Source: Scandinavium sp036271055 (GTDB lineage: Bacteria; Pseudomonadota; Gammaproteobacteria; Enterobacterales; Enterobacteriaceae). Taken from it: a stretch of 64,000 nt of DNA. The first letter of the stretch is position 1, and each line of letters opens with the position of its first letter. The translations under genes were made by a program, and so were the position numbers. The notes beneath the pieces were generated by a model. The model made no database searches, was not told the DNA's origin, and worked only from the letters and a program-made list of their open reading frames with translations. The stretch covers positions 27,854-91,853 of the forward strand of contig NZ_DATBBJ010000108.1 in assembly GCF_036271055.1 (NCBI RefSeq), given 5' to 3'. Below, in pieces: positions 7,299-16,430 of this stretch.

Positions 7299-9308
7299 GT
7301 GAAACAAAACGCTATACAGCCTGCCAACCTCGAATTTAACAGTGAGGGTACACCTGTTTCCCGAGATTTTGATGATGTCTACTTTTCCAACGATAACGGT
7401 CTGGAAGAGACAAGATTCGTTTTTCTTGGCGGAAACCGCTTACCGGAACGTTTTCATACCCACGATCGTGCTCACCTGGTTGTTGCTGAGAGTGGTTTCG
7501 GCACCGGGCTGAATTTTCTCACGTTGTGGCAGGCATTCACTGCATTTCGCGATTCACACCCTGAGGCTATGCTTCAAAGATTACATTTCATCAGTTTCGA
7601 AAAATTCCCGCTGCGTCTGGACGATCTGAAACTTGCGCATCAGCACTGGCCGGAGTTGGCGGAATTCGCCACGCAATTGCAGGCACAATGGCCCCTTCCC
7701 TTCTCCGGTTGCCACCGTTTGCTGCTGGATGACGGACGCGTCACGCTCGACCTGTGGTTTGGCGACATTAATGAGTTGGTTGATACGCTCGATGACTCAC
7801 TCAATCAGCAGGTAGATGCCTGGTTCCTCGACGGTTTTGCCCCGTCTAAAAACCCGGATATGTGGACACCGACGCTGTTCAACGCCATGGCTAAACTGGC
7901 ACGTCCCGGCGGCACGCTGGCGACTTTTACCTCGGCTGGATTTGTGCGTCGAGGGTTAACAGAAGCCGGTTTTTGTATGCAAAAAAGTAAAGGCTTTGGC
8001 CGTAAACGGGAAATGTTGACCGGGTATCGGGATAATTATCAACCTGCTCTGCATACCACGCCGTGGTTTGCCCGCACAGGAAGCGACAAGCGAGAAACCG
8101 CAATTATTGGCGGGGGCGTTGCCAGCGCACTGCTGTCAATGGCGCTGTTGCGTCGCGGCTGGCAGGTGACGCTTTATTGCGAGGACGCGATGCCCGCGCA
8201 GGGCGCATCCGGTAATCGTCAGGGCGCGTTGTATCCTTTGTTAAGCACCCACGATCCTGCGCTGACGCAGTTTTTCTCATCGGCCTTTACCTTTGCCCGT
8301 CGAGTATACGACTCGCTTCCGGTCACGTTTGACCATGACTGGTGCGGCGTCACGCAGCTCGGTTGGGATGAAAAAAGCAGCCATAAAATAGCCCAAATGC
8401 TCACCCTCGAACTGCCTGCCGAAATTGCCGCCGAGGTCGATGCGGCAGAAGTTCTGAGCACAACCGGCGTCAAAACCGACTGCGCGGGCGTTCAGTACCG
8501 GCTCGGCGGCTGGCTGTGTCCGGCAGCGTTAACGGCGGCTGTCATTGAATTGGCCTGTCAGCACGGCCTGAACGTAAGCTGGGATCATCGCTGTGAAAAG
8601 CTAGATGCAAAAGACAACGGTTGGTCGCTGCACTTTGCTAACGGCGAGAGTAAACAGCACGCCAGCGTCGTGCTGGCAAATGGTCATCAGATAAACCAGT
8701 TCGAGCAAACGACAGCACTTCCCGTGTCAGCGGTTGGCGGCCAGGTGAGCCATATTCCTACCACACCTGAACTGGCTAAGTTACGCCAGGTGTTATGCTA
8801 CGACGGCTATCTGACGCCGCAAAACCCGCATAATCAGCAGCACTGCATCGGGGCCAGCTATCATCGCGGGCAAACGGAAACCGGCTACAGCGAAGCGGAT
8901 CAGCAACACAACCGCCAGCGGTTGATTGATTGCTTCCCACAGGCGCAGTGGGCGAAGGAAGTGGACGTGAGTGACGGTGAAGCGCGCTGTGGCGTGCGCT
9001 GCGCCACCCGCGATCATTTACCGATGATAGGAAACGTGCCTGACTATCAGCAAACGCTGGAAACCTATGCCTCACTTTCCGAAAACAGTGAAAATGCACC
9101 AGATGCCCCACGCTACAACAATCTGTTTATGCTTGGCGCGCTCGGTTCACGTGGCTTGTGTTCTGCCCCACTGGCCGCTGAAATTCTGGCATCGCAAATG
9201 AGTTATGAACCGCTGCCACTGGACGCCACTACACTTGCAGCCCTCAACCCAAATCGGTTTTGGGTACGCAAGCTGTTGAAAGGTAAAGCGGTAATCAAAG
9301 CACATTAA
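7299..9308 (+). CDS. mnmC: Bifunctional tRNA wobble-uridine methyltransferase / FAD-dependent oxidoreductase MnmC
   Basis: 669 residues from a GTG at 7299, chosen because the next residues (KQNAIQPANLEFN) align with the E. coli N-terminus; E. coli MnmC is 668. The N-terminal SAM methyltransferase domain (about 1-240; ESGFGTGLNFL, FLDGFAPSKNPDMW) makes mnm5U from nm5U. The C-terminal DAO/FAD domain starts with the dinucleotide fold AIIGGGVASALLS and removes the carboxymethyl group. The two steps complete mnm5s2U34 in several tRNAs. It ends 14 bases inside the convergent AraC-type gene, so the two 3' ends overlap; in E. coli the next gene is yfcL, so the overlap marks the left edge of an insertion. 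Confidence 0.97.
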   Translation: MKQNAIQPANLEFNSEGTPVSRDFDDVYFSNDNGLEETRFVFLGGNRLPERFHTHDRAHLVVAESGFGTGLNFLTLWQAFTAFRDSHPEAMLQRLHFISFEKFPLRLDDLKLAHQHWPELAEFATQLQAQWPLPFSGCHRLLLDDGRVTLDLWFGDINELVDTLDDSLNQQVDAWFLDGFAPSKNPDMWTPTLFNAMAKLARPGGTLATFTSAGFVRRGLTEAGFCMQKSKGFGRKREMLTGYRDNYQPALHTTPWFARTGSDKRETAIIGGGVASALLSMALLRRGWQVTLYCEDAMPAQGASGNRQGALYPLLSTHDPALTQFFSSAFTFARRVYDSLPVTFDHDWCGVTQLGWDEKSSHKIAQMLTLELPAEIAAEVDAAEVLSTTGVKTDCAGVQYRLGGWLCPAALTAAVIELACQHGLNVSWDHRCEKLDAKDNGWSLHFANGESKQHASVVLANGHQINQFEQTTALPVSAVGGQVSHIPTTPELAKLRQVLCYDGYLTPQNPHNQQHCIGASYHRGQTETGYSEADQQHNRQRLIDCFPQAQWAKEVDVSDGEARCGVRCATRDHLPMIGNVPDYQQTLETYASLSENSENAPDAPRYNNLFMLGALGSRGLCSAPLAAEILASQMSYEPLPLDATTLAALNPNRFWVRKLLKGKAVIKAH

Positions 9309-10152
9309 AACGCTGCTGCGCCTGTTTCCGGTACTGCAAGGGCGTTTGGCGCATCATGCGTTTGAAACAGGTGATGAAGTAAGTCGACTCCTGAAAACCG
9401 ACTTTCGCCGCAATCGCATCAACGCTCATTTCACTGGTGCGCAGTAAATCACAGCTGCGCTTCAATCTTCGCGTCAGTAAATATTCATGAATGCTCCCGC
9501 CAGTTTGCTGGCGAAAAATACGCGACGTGTAACTGCGTGAAAGCCCGATATCTCGCGCCAACTCTTCCAGTGAAAACTTCTCGCCATAATGCTCTTCCAG
9601 CCACTGCATAATCTGCGCCGACGCCGTTTGCTGCTGTGGCGCGCTCGCGGGAGGCAACTCTGGCAAGAGCGACATTATCTGCATCGTCAAAAATGCGACT
9701 TCGTCTGCCGGGTAATGCTCTCTCGATTCCAGCGCAGCAAAACGCGCCAGAACGGTTTCCATATACTCAGCGTGTTCATGGAGATCATAAGCCTGAGCGG
9801 GCGCATGGCTGGCGGCAAGTCGCGAGAATTGCGCCTGAAAGCGCGGAAATTGCTGCAAATTGCTCTCCACCGCCGACTGTTCGATGTGCATCGTCGAGCG
9901 GTGATAATGGTTCCGCTCACTGTCATCAACATGCACTTTATGCAGGCGAAACGGCGGGAAGATAAATAGCCGTCCGGGCCGCGCCGTGTAGTGCTGATTG
10001 TCCACCACCACGATGCCATAACCTTGAGAAATATAGAGAAACTCCACGCACTGATGCCAGTGGTAATAGAGCGCGCTGGATCCCCACATCCGATTAAAAG
10101 AGATGGCCTGGTGTTCAAGGGTAATTCTTTCCAGCAACTGCGAATCGCTCAT
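9295..10152 (-). CDS. AraC-family transcriptional regulator of the glycan cluster
   Basis: 285 residues. The N-terminal cupin-like sensing domain has a histidine-rich stretch (YYHWHQCVEFLYI). The C-terminal 100 residues hold two helix-turn-helix motifs, FSLEELARDIGLSRSYTSRIF and VDAIAAKVGFQESTYFITCF, followed by the family ending RMMRQTPLQYR. It is divergent from the DUF2264-permease-GH88 operon across 227 bases, the standard place for a local activator responding to the imported sugar. Its 3' end overlaps mnmC by 14 bases. Ligand unknown. Confidence 0.88.
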   Translation of the reverse strand: MSDSQLLERITLEHQAISFNRMWGSSALYYHWHQCVEFLYISQGYGIVVVDNQHYTARPGRLFIFPPFRLHKVHVDDSERNHYHRSTMHIEQSAVESNLQQFPRFQAQFSRLAASHAPAQAYDLHEHAEYMETVLARFAALESREHYPADEVAFLTMQIMSLLPELPPASAPQQQTASAQIMQWLEEHYGEKFSLEELARDIGLSRSYTSRIFRQQTGGSIHEYLLTRRLKRSCDLLRTSEMSVDAIAAKVGFQESTYFITCFKRMMRQTPLQYRKQAQQRFNVL

Positions 10153-10379
10153 TCGATCACCATGACAACAGAATTAAATTTTTAGCCTACGGTTTGCAAT
10201 TTATTGCCCTGGCAATGCGCAAAATCCAGCGAAATTAAAATAGCGGTTCATTTTTGTGAAGCGGCTCACTCAGCGGCGAAGAGAAAAGCGGCTACGCTTG
10301 GTTTCGCCGCCTGATTAAGGCGATAAAAAATTCCAATAACTCTTACTTTATTTGATCTCGTGTCTGACGGGAGGGCCTC

Positions 10380-12212
10380 GTGCAACCTGAACACATTACC
10401 TTTGAAAATCCCTTACAAAGCCGTAGCGACGTCACCCAATGGGTGAAGGAAATGCTGAATGCGGTCACACCCTTTTTTAAAAATAATGCCAGCGGTGTAG
10501 ACCTCGCCAATTTCACCACCCATTACGGCCAGCGCATTGCCAACATGGAAGCGTTCTCCCGTTTATTATGGGGCGTCACGCCGCTGCTGGCTGGCGGCCA
10601 GGAGCCGGAACAACTGTCGCTCTATATTCAGACCATCAAAAACGGCACCAACCCAATGCACCCGGAATACTGGGGCGAGATTGGTCACAGCGATCAGCGC
10701 GTGGTGGAAATGGCAGCGTACGGAATGCTACTGGCGTTGGCCCATGAACCGTTGTTGGCGCACTTCGATGAGCTGGAAAAACAACACCTGTGGCAATGGC
10801 TGCAACAGAGCGAAACCGCCACTATTCCTGACAACAACTGGCACTTCTTTCCGATTCTGGTGCAGGTCGGCTTTCATCACGCCGGGCTGCCCGTCAACCG
10901 CGAGGCCATTGAGCGCCACTTTGCGGCGATGGAAAACTATTGGTTAGGCGACGGCTGGTACAGCGACGGTCCGGACAGACCACGTGATTACTATATTTCG
11001 ATGGGCTTTCATTTCTACGGACTCATTTATGCCACGCTGATGAAAGATGTTGATGCGGATCGCTGTGCCACGTTGCGCGAACGCGCCACCGTGTTTGCTG
11101 CCGATTTCATTCACTTCTTTGACGACAACGGGGCCGCCATTCCGTTTGGTCGCAGTCTGACCTACCGTTTCGCGCAAGCTGCATTCTGGAGCGCCGCCGC
11201 CTTTGCCGGACTGGAGGTTTATTCGCCGGGCATCGTTAAAGGCCTGGTTCTGCGCCATTTGCGTTGGTGGATGCAGCAACAACCGTTCGATCGCGACGGT
11301 GTCCTGAGCGTAGGTTACAGCTACCCTAATTTGATTATGGCGGAAGATTATAACGCGCCGGGTTCACCGTATTGGGCGCTCAAAACCGTACTGGTGTTAG
11401 CGTTAGGCGAGAACAACGCTTTCTGGCAGGCCAAGGAAGAAACGCTGCCCCCGCGCCAGTCACCGCACAGCATTCCCAAAGCAGCGCAAATTCTGGTTCA
11501 TCAGCCCAACCACCTATGGATGCTGACCTCCGGGCAACTGGAGCGGAACAACTTCGTCAATACCGAAGCGAAATACTGCAAATTTGCCTACTCAACACGC
11601 TACGCCTTTAACGTCGAGCGCGGGCGTTTTGGTCTCGCCCATGCCTCGCCGGACTCGATGCTGCTGCTCAGCGAAAAAGACAATTACTGGCGCGGTCGCC
11701 GCGACTGTCAGGCCGTCAGCGTGCATGAAAATTACATTTATAGCCGCTGGCAGCCATGGAACGACGTCACTGTCGACAGCTGGTTAATCGCCCACGGCAA
11801 CTGGCAAATTCGCGTGCATCAGATTCAAACCGCACGTGAGCTGGACAGCGCCGAAGGCGGGTTCAGCCTGTGTTTCCGTCCGCAGCCGGAACAGCACGTG
11901 GCGGACGGCATCAGCCACCTGAGCGGCACCAAAGACATTAGCGTGATTCAGTGTCTGAGCGAGCATCAACGCCAGGGCGACGTGGTGTTGACTCCACCGA
12001 ACAGCAATTTGCTGTTTGCTGACAGGGCTGCCGTTCCGGTGCTGCGTGGTGAATTAGCGTGTGGCAAACACCTGCTAATAAGCGCCGTTTGGGCCGGTGA
12101 TCCACAAGATTTCAACGCAATTAACCATCCCGTAGCGAGCGTTGATCAGGGCGTGATTCGCCTGACGTCAGCCATGCATGAAACGCAATTTTCCCTGACC
12201 GAAATGCTGTGA
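10380..12212 (+). CDS. DUF2264 family protein, putative glycoside hydrolase
   Basis: 610 residues from GTG 10380, preceded by GGGAGG. No signal peptide, so cytoplasmic. The N-terminal about 370 residues are helical with typical DUF2264 segments: DNNWHFFPILVQVGFHHAG, DYYISMGFHFYG, FGRSLTYRFAQAAFW and EDYNAPGSPYWALK. The rest looks beta-rich. The fold is an alpha-toroid like many uronic-acid-active hydrolases; I recall members being placed in a CAZy family with beta-glucuronidase activity, but I am not certain. First gene of a three-gene operon with a permease (16 bases on) and a GH88 enzyme, so a role in the breakdown of a uronic-acid oligosaccharide is likely. Exact substrate unknown. Confidence 0.82.
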   Translation: MQPEHITFENPLQSRSDVTQWVKEMLNAVTPFFKNNASGVDLANFTTHYGQRIANMEAFSRLLWGVTPLLAGGQEPEQLSLYIQTIKNGTNPMHPEYWGEIGHSDQRVVEMAAYGMLLALAHEPLLAHFDELEKQHLWQWLQQSETATIPDNNWHFFPILVQVGFHHAGLPVNREAIERHFAAMENYWLGDGWYSDGPDRPRDYYISMGFHFYGLIYATLMKDVDADRCATLRERATVFAADFIHFFDDNGAAIPFGRSLTYRFAQAAFWSAAAFAGLEVYSPGIVKGLVLRHLRWWMQQQPFDRDGVLSVGYSYPNLIMAEDYNAPGSPYWALKTVLVLALGENNAFWQAKEETLPPRQSPHSIPKAAQILVHQPNHLWMLTSGQLERNNFVNTEAKYCKFAYSTRYAFNVERGRFGLAHASPDSMLLLSEKDNYWRGRRDCQAVSVHENYIYSRWQPWNDVTVDSWLIAHGNWQIRVHQIQTARELDSAEGGFSLCFRPQPEQHVADGISHLSGTKDISVIQCLSEHQRQGDVVLTPPNSNLLFADRAAVPVLRGELACGKHLLISAVWAGDPQDFNAINHPVASVDQGVIRLTSAMHETQFSLTEML

Positions 12213-12228
12213 GACTGAGGAGAGCATC

Positions 12229-13509
12229 ATGACCGCGACAACCCCCCGCAGTGCGCAAATTAAGATGAGCAGCTTTATCTTCCTCTACTTTTTCACCTGG
12301 TCCTCAAGCTTCGGGCTGTATGCCCTGTGGTTAAGCCAGAAAGTCGGTCTGGACAGCATCACTATCGGCAGCGTATTCGCCATCAACGGCGTGTTTGCGG
12401 TGATCATGAAGCCGGTTTACGGCTACATCATGGACAAAATCGGTATGAGCAAATGGCTACTCTATTTTGTCTGTGCCGTCTCAGCGTTGATGGCACCCTT
12501 CTTTATCTTTATTTATCAGCCGTTATTACTCAGCCACACCACGCTTGGCATCATCATCGGCGCGCTCTATCTGAGCCTTGGCTGGTACGCAGGTGTTGCT
12601 GCATCTGAATCCTACGCCGATCGTTTCAGTCGTCTGTATGGCGTGGAATTCGGGCGGGTCAGAATGTGGGGATCGCTCGGCTGGGCGCTGGCGGCATCGA
12701 TTTCCGGCGTGCTGTTTAACCTCACACCACTGGCGAATTTCCTCGTCAGTAGCGCCACTTCCGTGCTGATGTTATTGGTGTTAATCAGCCTGAAAATCGG
12801 TGACGAACAGCTGCGCAGCAACAACGTGATTTCCGCCAATAAAATCATGTTCAGCGACGTGGTGGTGCTGCTGAAAAACCGCAAATTCTGGATGTTCAGC
12901 CTGTATGTGGCGGGTGTGGCGTGGATGATGTTTGTCGCCGAACAGCAGTTCCCGCGCTATTTCGTTTCTTTCTTCGCCACCAAAGAACAGGGCAACGCGT
13001 GGTACGGCTACCTGAGCATGATCCAGTCTGGCACCGAGTTCGTAATGATGATGTTTATCCCGATGCTGGTAAACCATTACGGCGCGAAAAAGGGGTTATT
13101 GCTCTGCGGCATGGTAGTTGGCGCACGCCTGATTGCCTCCGGCCTGACCACCGATCCGCTGATGATTTCGATTATTAAACCGCTGTATGGCATGGAAATC
13201 GCGCTGCTGCTGATTTCGGTCTTCAAATACATCGCCGAGCATTTCCATAAAAAAGTGAATGCCACCATGTACCTGCTCGGTTATCAGGCGATGATTTACG
13301 TCGGCTCCGTGGTCGTCGCACCGCCAGCGGGCTACCTGTACGCCAAAATTGGCTTCGAGCAGACCTACCTGATGATGGGCTGCTGCGCCCTGTTCTTTAC
13401 CCTGATTTCCAGTCTCACCCTTTCACGCTGCCGCTCTGCTCGCGATCCTCACCCCGAAGACGCGCAGACCCTGGACGCGGTTGCCATTGCCCCTGCTAAA
13501 AGTCATTAA
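12229..13509 (+). CDS. LacY-type oligosaccharide:H+ symporter (major facilitator superfamily)
   Basis: 426 residues, twelve predicted membrane helices, clearly homologous to LacY along its whole length. By eye, LacY Glu126, Arg144, Arg302 and Glu325 are kept as Glu127, Arg145, Arg300 and Glu323, so sugar binding and proton coupling are plausible. The Asp237-Lys358 pair is replaced by Phe235 and Ile356, His322 by Tyr320, and Glu269 is not kept in place. It should therefore take up a different oligosaccharide. GGAG lies ahead of the ATG. It sits between the DUF2264 and GH88 genes, so the likely cargo is an unsaturated uronyl di- or oligosaccharide (inference). The C-terminal tail (about 400-426) is hydrophilic and unlike LacY. 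Confidence 0.9.
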   Translation: MTATTPRSAQIKMSSFIFLYFFTWSSSFGLYALWLSQKVGLDSITIGSVFAINGVFAVIMKPVYGYIMDKIGMSKWLLYFVCAVSALMAPFFIFIYQPLLLSHTTLGIIIGALYLSLGWYAGVAASESYADRFSRLYGVEFGRVRMWGSLGWALAASISGVLFNLTPLANFLVSSATSVLMLLVLISLKIGDEQLRSNNVISANKIMFSDVVVLLKNRKFWMFSLYVAGVAWMMFVAEQQFPRYFVSFFATKEQGNAWYGYLSMIQSGTEFVMMMFIPMLVNHYGAKKGLLLCGMVVGARLIASGLTTDPLMISIIKPLYGMEIALLLISVFKYIAEHFHKKVNATMYLLGYQAMIYVGSVVVAPPAGYLYAKIGFEQTYLMMGCCALFFTLISSLTLSRCRSARDPHPEDAQTLDAVAIAPAKSH

Positions 13510-13518
13510 GGAGAAGTC

Positions 13519-14709
13519 ATGACCCCTTCCGTTGTTACCGAGCCGCTGCGCCCTGTTGAGTTGTACGCTATCGACCGTCAGGCGCTGCGTCAAAGTCTGG
13601 ATGCGGCACTCGCCCGAGTCACGCAGAAATTAGATCGCAATATCGCCGCCTTTGGCGACAGCTTCCCCGGTGAAGCCTGTGAAAATGGCATTTGGCCGCG
13701 CACCAAAAATGTGGAATGGACCACCAGTTTCTGGACCGGACAATTGTGGCTCGCCTGGGAAATGACCGGCGAAGCGCGTTTTCGTGAAGCGGCAGAGCGC
13801 ACCCTGCCCTCTTTTTACGAACGCATTGAGAAACGCATTGATACCGCCACTCACGATTTGGGTTTTCTGTATTCGCTTTCCTGCGTGAGCGCCTGGCGAT
13901 TGACCGGTGACAAAGCTGCGCGCCAGGCCGCATTACAGGCCGCCGACACGCTGATGGAACGCTTTAACCCAACGGCGAAAATCATTCAGGCGTGGGGCGA
14001 TCTCAACGATCCGGAGCAAAAAGGCCGGATGATTATCGACTGCAACATGAATCTACCGCTGCTGTACTGGGCCAGCGAACAGACGGGTGACTCGCGCTAT
14101 GCCGAAGCCGCCACGGCACACGTGGAACAGGCCGCGCGTTATATCGTGCGCCCGGACGCCTCCACCTGGCACACGTACTACATGGATGTGGTGACCGGCG
14201 AACCGCGATTCGGTAATACCCATCAGGGCTACAGCGACACCTCGTGCTGGTCACGCGGGCAGGCATGGGGGATTTACGGTTTCCTGTTGAGCTATCTGCA
14301 TACCGGTGATGAGAAAATGGTCGAACTGTCGCGCAGCCTGTCACACTACTTCCTCAATCGTCTGCCAGAAGATGAAGTGTGCCACTGGGATTTGGCCCTG
14401 CTCGGCACCGATGCGGTGCGCGACAGCTCTGCCGCCGCCATTGCTGCTTGTGGATTGCTGGAACTGGTCAAAGCGCTGCCAGCGTTAGATCCACACCGTG
14501 CGCATTATGAAGAGATGGCGCTACGCATTGTGAAATCGCTGACCGAAAACTATCTCGCACGCGACGACGACCCGACCGAGGGCTTGCTTAAACATTCGGT
14601 GTATCACATGGCGAGCGGGAAAGGCGTTGATCAGTGCTGTAGCTGGGGGGATTATTTCTATCTCGAAGCGTTAGCGCGCCTGCGTCAGATTTGGCCGCTG
14701 TATTGGTAA
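13519..14709 (+). CDS. Unsaturated uronyl hydrolase, glycoside hydrolase family 88
   Basis: 396 residues, cytoplasmic. GH88 enzymes hydrate the double bond of a 4,5-unsaturated uronic acid at the non-reducing end, which releases it from the adjoining sugar after a polysaccharide lyase has acted. The two catalytic aspartates are visible: Asp113 in THDLGFLYS and Asp174 in MIIDCNMNLPLLYWAS. They are 61 residues apart, as in the Bacillus enzyme (Asp88 and Asp149). Other family segments are HQGYSDTSCWSRGQAWGIYGF and CCSWGDYFYLEAL. It starts 9 bases after the permease stop, with AAGGAG ahead. No lyase gene is present here, so lyases must come from elsewhere or the substrate is supplied by other microbes. 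Confidence 0.92.
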   Translation: MTPSVVTEPLRPVELYAIDRQALRQSLDAALARVTQKLDRNIAAFGDSFPGEACENGIWPRTKNVEWTTSFWTGQLWLAWEMTGEARFREAAERTLPSFYERIEKRIDTATHDLGFLYSLSCVSAWRLTGDKAARQAALQAADTLMERFNPTAKIIQAWGDLNDPEQKGRMIIDCNMNLPLLYWASEQTGDSRYAEAATAHVEQAARYIVRPDASTWHTYYMDVVTGEPRFGNTHQGYSDTSCWSRGQAWGIYGFLLSYLHTGDEKMVELSRSLSHYFLNRLPEDEVCHWDLALLGTDAVRDSSAAAIAACGLLELVKALPALDPHRAHYEEMALRIVKSLTENYLARDDDPTEGLLKHSVYHMASGKGVDQCCSWGDYFYLEALARLRQIWPLYW

Positions 14710-14720
14710 ATAGCCGTCAC

Positions 14721-14755
14721 AAAAAAGCCCTCGATTTCACAACCGAGGGCTTTTC
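14721..14755 (+). terminator. Terminator of the DUF2264-permease-GH88 operon
   Basis: Stem agccctcg (14726-14733) with cgagggct (14744-14751), flanked by an A-run and a T-rich tail. It follows the GH88 stop by 11 bases. Confidence 0.8.
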
Positions 14756-14758
14756 TTT

Positions 14759-14791
14759 GCCCGGTGGTGGCTAACGCCTTACCAGGCCTAC
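14759..14791. repeat. REP-like palindromic element overlapping the yfcL stop
   Basis: gcccggtggtggctaacgcc followed by ttaccaggcctac has the imperfect palindrome and final GGCCTAC of enterobacterial REP sequences. It covers the last bases of yfcL, including its stop codon. Confidence 0.5.
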
Positions 14792-15063
14792 AAATTCGCT
14801 TTCTGGAACAATGTGTCCCACATGCCGAGCACCAGTGCCTGGTCGCGCGGGTTGAGCTCACCGGCCAGAATCGCTTTCTCCAGACTCTGTGACACCTGGC
14901 CGTAGACCGCTTGCGGAGAGTGATCGTCTCCGGCTTCCAGGTCCGCGACGGCGAGCGTCAGGTGGCCGCGCAGATAACCGCTGGCAAACAGTTCGTCGTC
15001 ACTGGCGTGCTCAACCATGTCATCAATTAACGCCAGAATGCGCGATTCAAATTCTGCGATCAT
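14788..15063 (-). CDS. yfcL: YfcL family protein
   Basis: 91 residues, acidic and helical, matching E. coli YfcL in length and sequence (IAEFESRILALIDDMVEHASDDELFASGYLRGHL). Function not established. Last gene of the aroC-mepA-yfcA-epmC-yfcL group, 9 bases after epmC. Confidence 0.9.
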   Translation of the reverse strand: MIAEFESRILALIDDMVEHASDDELFASGYLRGHLTLAVADLEAGDDHSPQAVYGQVSQSLEKAILAGELNPRDQALVLGMWDTLFQKANL

Positions 15064-15072
15064 CTTCTTTCC

Positions 15073-15621
15073 TCAATTTAGATCTTCCGGCCAGGGGAAG
15101 TGTTCCGCCGTTAATGTCGGCGTTTGATAATAATCTTGTAATGCCGCGATGAAACGCGCCGGCCGTGCCGGGATACCTTCTGCGAGATAGGTCATCACCT
15201 GCGCATGTACCCGACGCTGAAACACGATGCGGTCCGGCTCAACATCACCTTCGAGATTGTCGCAGCTCACATTGAACGGGAAGCCTGCGGCGGCGCAAAA
15301 TAGCCAGTCAAATGCCTGGGGTTTGACTTCCACATCTTCGAACTGACCCTGCGTTTTCGCATCGCGCCCGTCCGGGCAGTACCAGTAACCAAAATCCACG
15401 AGCTTGCGACGCTCAGCACCGGCAATGCACCAGTGCGAAATTTCGTGCAGCGCGCTGGCGTAAAAGCCATGCGCAAAGACGATCCGGTTGTACGGCGCGT
15501 CGGCATCAGCAGGAAGATAGATCGGTTCGTCTTCGCCTGAAATCAGACGGGTATTAAAATCATCAGCAAAACAGCCGTCGAAAATGTCGATCAGCTGCTG
15601 AAAATGGTGTTGTTGTTGCAT
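15073..15621 (-). CDS. epmC: Elongation factor P hydroxylase
   Basis: 182 residues from ATG 15621, which overlaps the yfcA stop (TGATG) and gives the length of E. coli EpmC (YfcM). An upstream in-frame start would add six residues that lie inside yfcA. EpmC hydroxylates the beta-lysylated lysine of EF-P, a non-essential last step in the modification that helps ribosomes through polyproline stretches. The metal-ligand-rich segment AHGFYASALHEISHWCIAG is conserved (HExxH-like HEISH). Confidence 0.95.
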   Translation of the reverse strand: MQQQHHFQQLIDIFDGCFADDFNTRLISGEDEPIYLPADADAPYNRIVFAHGFYASALHEISHWCIAGAERRKLVDFGYWYCPDGRDAKTQGQFEDVEVKPQAFDWLFCAAAGFPFNVSCDNLEGDVEPDRIVFQRRVHAQVMTYLAEGIPARPARFIAALQDYYQTPTLTAEHFPWPEDLN

Positions 15622-16430
15622 CAATGAATTCCCAACCACTGGAGGATCTCCGCCCCGTGACTGTCATAGAGAAGTTTCGCGCTCATTACCGCCGAAACGA
15701 TAACGATCATCGGCCGGATCAGCGTTTGTCCTTTGCTGAGCACCAGTCGCGATCCCATTCGCGCCCCTAAAAATTGTCCTGCCATCATCACAAAACCGGT
15801 CCCCCAAATCACCTTGCCGCCGATAATAAACAGCAGCAAACCGCCAACGTTTGACGTGGCGTTCAGCACTTTGGCGTGCGCGGTGGATTTGGCGAGATTA
15901 AAACCGGCTAGCGTCACAAACGCCAGCGCATAAAACGAACCGGCTCCTGGGCCGAAAAATCCGTCGTAGAATCCGACGCAACCACCCGCCACTAACGCGA
16001 ACGGCAATCCGTGCAAACGGCGCTGGCGGTCTTCTTCGCCGAGCTTTGGCATCAACAAAAAATAGAGACCAATGCCAATCACCAGCAGCGGCAGAATTTG
16101 ACGCAGAATGTCTGACTGTACGTGCTGAACCAGCAGCGCGCCGGTCATGGAGCCGATAAACGTCATCAGAATATTGAGTTTTTGGTCAGCCAAATTGACC
16201 ACTTTTCGACGGACAAAATAAATAGACGACGACAGCGAACCGCCACAGGCCTGCAATTTGTTGGTTGCCAGCGCGTTAGCGGGCGACATGCCCACCGCTA
16301 ACAGCGCCGGAATAGTCAACAGGCCACCGCCACCGGCAAGGGAATCAATAAACCCGGCCAACAGCGCGATAAAAAACAGGGCCACCAGCAAAAGCGGTGA
16401 CACCATAAAAATCTCGGTGAAATGTTCCAT
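15621..16430 (-). CDS. yfcA: TauE/SafE family membrane transporter YfcA
   Basis: 269 residues, the same as E. coli. About eight membrane helices, with the two glycine/proline-rich inverted-repeat motifs of the TSUP family (GGGGLLTIPALLAVGMSPANALATNK and FYDGFFGPGAGSFYALAFV, each given here as a marker). Substrate not established; family members export or import organosulfur anions. Overlaps mepA by one base at its start and epmC by one base at its end. Confidence 0.93.
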   Translation of the reverse strand: MEHFTEIFMVSPLLLVALFFIALLAGFIDSLAGGGGLLTIPALLAVGMSPANALATNKLQACGGSLSSSIYFVRRKVVNLADQKLNILMTFIGSMTGALLVQHVQSDILRQILPLLVIGIGLYFLLMPKLGEEDRQRRLHGLPFALVAGGCVGFYDGFFGPGAGSFYALAFVTLAGFNLAKSTAHAKVLNATSNVGGLLLFIIGGKVIWGTGFVMMAGQFLGARMGSRLVLSKGQTLIRPMIVIVSAVMSAKLLYDSHGAEILQWLGIH

